A stretch of DNA of 64,000 nt from Trichopria drosophilae (lineage: Eukaryota; Arthropoda; Insecta; Hymenoptera; Diapriidae): contig CM059586.1 in the NCBI GenBank assembly GCA_030407085.1, positions 84,813,501-84,877,500 of the forward strand, given 5' to 3'. Below, piece by piece: positions 62,169 to 64,000 of the stretch (within the stretch, counting starts at the first letter, position 1; every line of letters begins with the position of its first letter). Below the pieces are notes generated by a model. It had not been told where the DNA came from. It saw only the letters and a program-made list of their open reading frames with translations, and did no database searches. Made by a program: the position numbers and the translations under genes.

Positions 62169-64000
62169 AAATATAATTTATCGGATAATTTTGCAAAAAA
62201 AAGACCACAAGAGGTAAAAACGTTAAATATGTTGATTTTTATATGCTTATCATCGAGTTTAAGCTACAATGCATCAACAAATACAAAAACACGAGTTTAT
62301 GCATTACATATTTTTTTAAAACAGCATAAATGCTTTTTGTTTGCGACTTATTGATGCCATTTCAACAATAGACATGTTTGTATTTACTACACAGAAATTT
62401 TTTAGAATATTCTACTATTTTAACCTCATAAGGATAAAATGTACATAAATTTAACGTGAAGTTTGATACTACTTTTTAGTAGTAAAACGTAGTGAAAAAA
62501 ATGTTGGTATTGGACCTTTATCATTGCCCAAAACCTGCTTTTTCGAATGGTGTATCGAAAAATGTCGTAAATTTAAAATTACAAAAATGACGAGCATTTA
62601 TTTAACAAAAATCAGAATTTTTGAAGGATTTTATTCACTTATCGTTAGTTTTTATCATTTACACCATTACAATATCTCAGATATTTACAAATATGTCAAA
62701 AATGTTTGGGATAGTAGATAGAACTAGTTCTAAAAATTAAAATTCAAAATGGGGCTCAAAAATAGCTGCTAAAGTCAGCTAAAGTTTTGGGGTCATTGAG
62801 TCAAAATCTGATGTTAGTTTTCAAAAATTCAAAATTGCGGCTAAAAGACGTCTTCCACACTCCAGAATCGGTTTTGAATATTGACTATGAAGTCGACTTA
62901 GAGTTGACAGGTTGGCTAAAGTTGCACAAAAGAAATGTTACGTACTTTTGGAGTTTTTTATGTAGTGATCGTCCAATACTCATACGCTTGCGAGAAACTC
63001 CGTCGGTAACTTGATTATTTATTACCTATTAAATATAAAATTAGTGATAGGAAAGTCGTATTCCAAAGTCATAGATTTTTTAAACCAAAATTTAGTAAAC
63101 AATGTTTTTCAGCGTATAAATATTTACTATTATCTAAACTAACTTTAATGGTTTAAATAGGTCATTTTTCTACGTTGAGTAGCAATTTCTCTACAACATT
63201 TTTGTCACAAAGGACCTTCATATTTATATCTATAAGAGGTGACAATCGCTTGAGGCAAAGCATCGGGTGATGCATGACATTGGAAACAAAAGAAACTGCT
63301 AGACCTCTTATATGCATTTTTATTTCTCTGATTACGAATAAAATTTGGCGCCCAGCCATCCTAGATGCTATCTTGAAAAAAAAACAATCATAAACATTTT
63401 TTTAGTTTTGTGAATTTATTTTGAAAAGTTAAATTGTCCAAATGCTTCAATTACGACTTGTAGATAACAAAACTCTCTACAAAAGTGGTTATCTATTTAT
63501 TTGTTTGTATTTTCCATATTAAACATATAATCTGCAGTTAAATTACACAGCTTCATCTTTTAAGCCTACACGATTATATACATTAGATATAATCGTCTAA
63601 GTACTTAACTGAGAGCGACTTTAATTAATCATATAGTTACAAAAGCCCAAAAGCAACGTCGGGTTAATTTTTTAACCATACTTGATTAATTGGAGGTTAG
63701 GATGTCGCTGAAGCTGTACCTATAGCAGCTGATTCGTAACTGCAGATTTGAAAAATGAAGATCAACATTATTTGAATGATTTCAGTCGACATTCATATTT
63801 ATACTATATTTACTGTTTGATGTGTAATTTTCCAGATAGTATAAAATAGGATCCTTATATTTTGATTAGGATGTTTTCGTTGGTATAAGAAATAACAATC
63901 CTTTAAAAATAATTACTAAATATTACAACCTATTGTATACGTCTACTAGTTTGTGAGAAAAGAACAGAAATCAGAGCCCCCTAAGGTCACTGTAAATAAA
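62169..64000. other. No recognised feature
   Basis: AT-rich sequence with short open frames and a short GCCAT-type remnant at about 62745-62835 (CAAAATGGGGCTC; TTTTGGGGTCATTGAGTC; CAAAATTGCGGC). No exon of the upstream secretory gene is recognised. Confidence 0.4.

Overview
This is an AT-rich animal nuclear window, almost certainly from an insect. The genes are split by GT-AG introns. Most of the sequence is introns and intergenic DNA packed with inverted-repeat transposons, and the recognisable transposases are insect-type Tc1/mariner (a DD41D 'rosa'-like copy and a decayed mariner). The order and species cannot be fixed from the sequence alone.

Three host genes are supported. (1) A complete five-exon plus-strand gene (8355-13567) encodes a 260-residue nuclear protein with an N-terminal DEK-C-like helix bundle, an acidic/basic linker and a C-terminal SWIB/MDM2 domain (UAF30/spp27-like). 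(2) A complete 13-exon minus-strand gene spans 14724-43394 and encodes a 631-residue CFAP206 orthologue, an axonemal radial-spoke protein. All 13 exons join in phase, and the gene is tail-to-tail with the SWIB gene. (3) The first coding exon of a plus-strand secreted or membrane protein lies at 59071-59218; the rest is beyond the window or in unrecognised exons.

Layout. 1-8.2 kb: foldback elements, a tandem repeat rich in GCCAT, a 1.3-kb palindrome and the SWIB promoter region. 8.2-13.9 kb: SWIB gene, with pogo-like MITEs stacked in introns 1 and 2. 14.7-43.4 kb: CFAP206, whose introns hold a ~5-kb palindrome (16.2-21.2 kb), a 1.4-kb TTG/TCG microsatellite field, many MITEs and a Penelope-type hammerhead-like motif. 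44.4-46.8 kb: rosa-like transposon with long inverted repeats and a broken transposase. 46.8-58.9 kb: gene-poor, with a mariner fossil, a second palindrome (53.7-55.1 kb) and paired direct repeats next to degenerate hammerhead motifs. 59-64 kb: start of the secretory gene, its intron carrying another palindrome and MITEs.

The most interesting signals are: the giant intronic inverted repeat in CFAP206, a likely hairpin-RNA source; hammerhead-ribozyme-like cores at several loci consistent with Penelope-like retroelements, one inside a foldback element with a 14-bp target duplication; a set of small elements each built from one short word iterated in both orientations; and a GCCAT-rich ~122-bp repeat scattered through the window. 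No cellular operon-like system, CRISPR array, rRNA or tRNA gene was seen.
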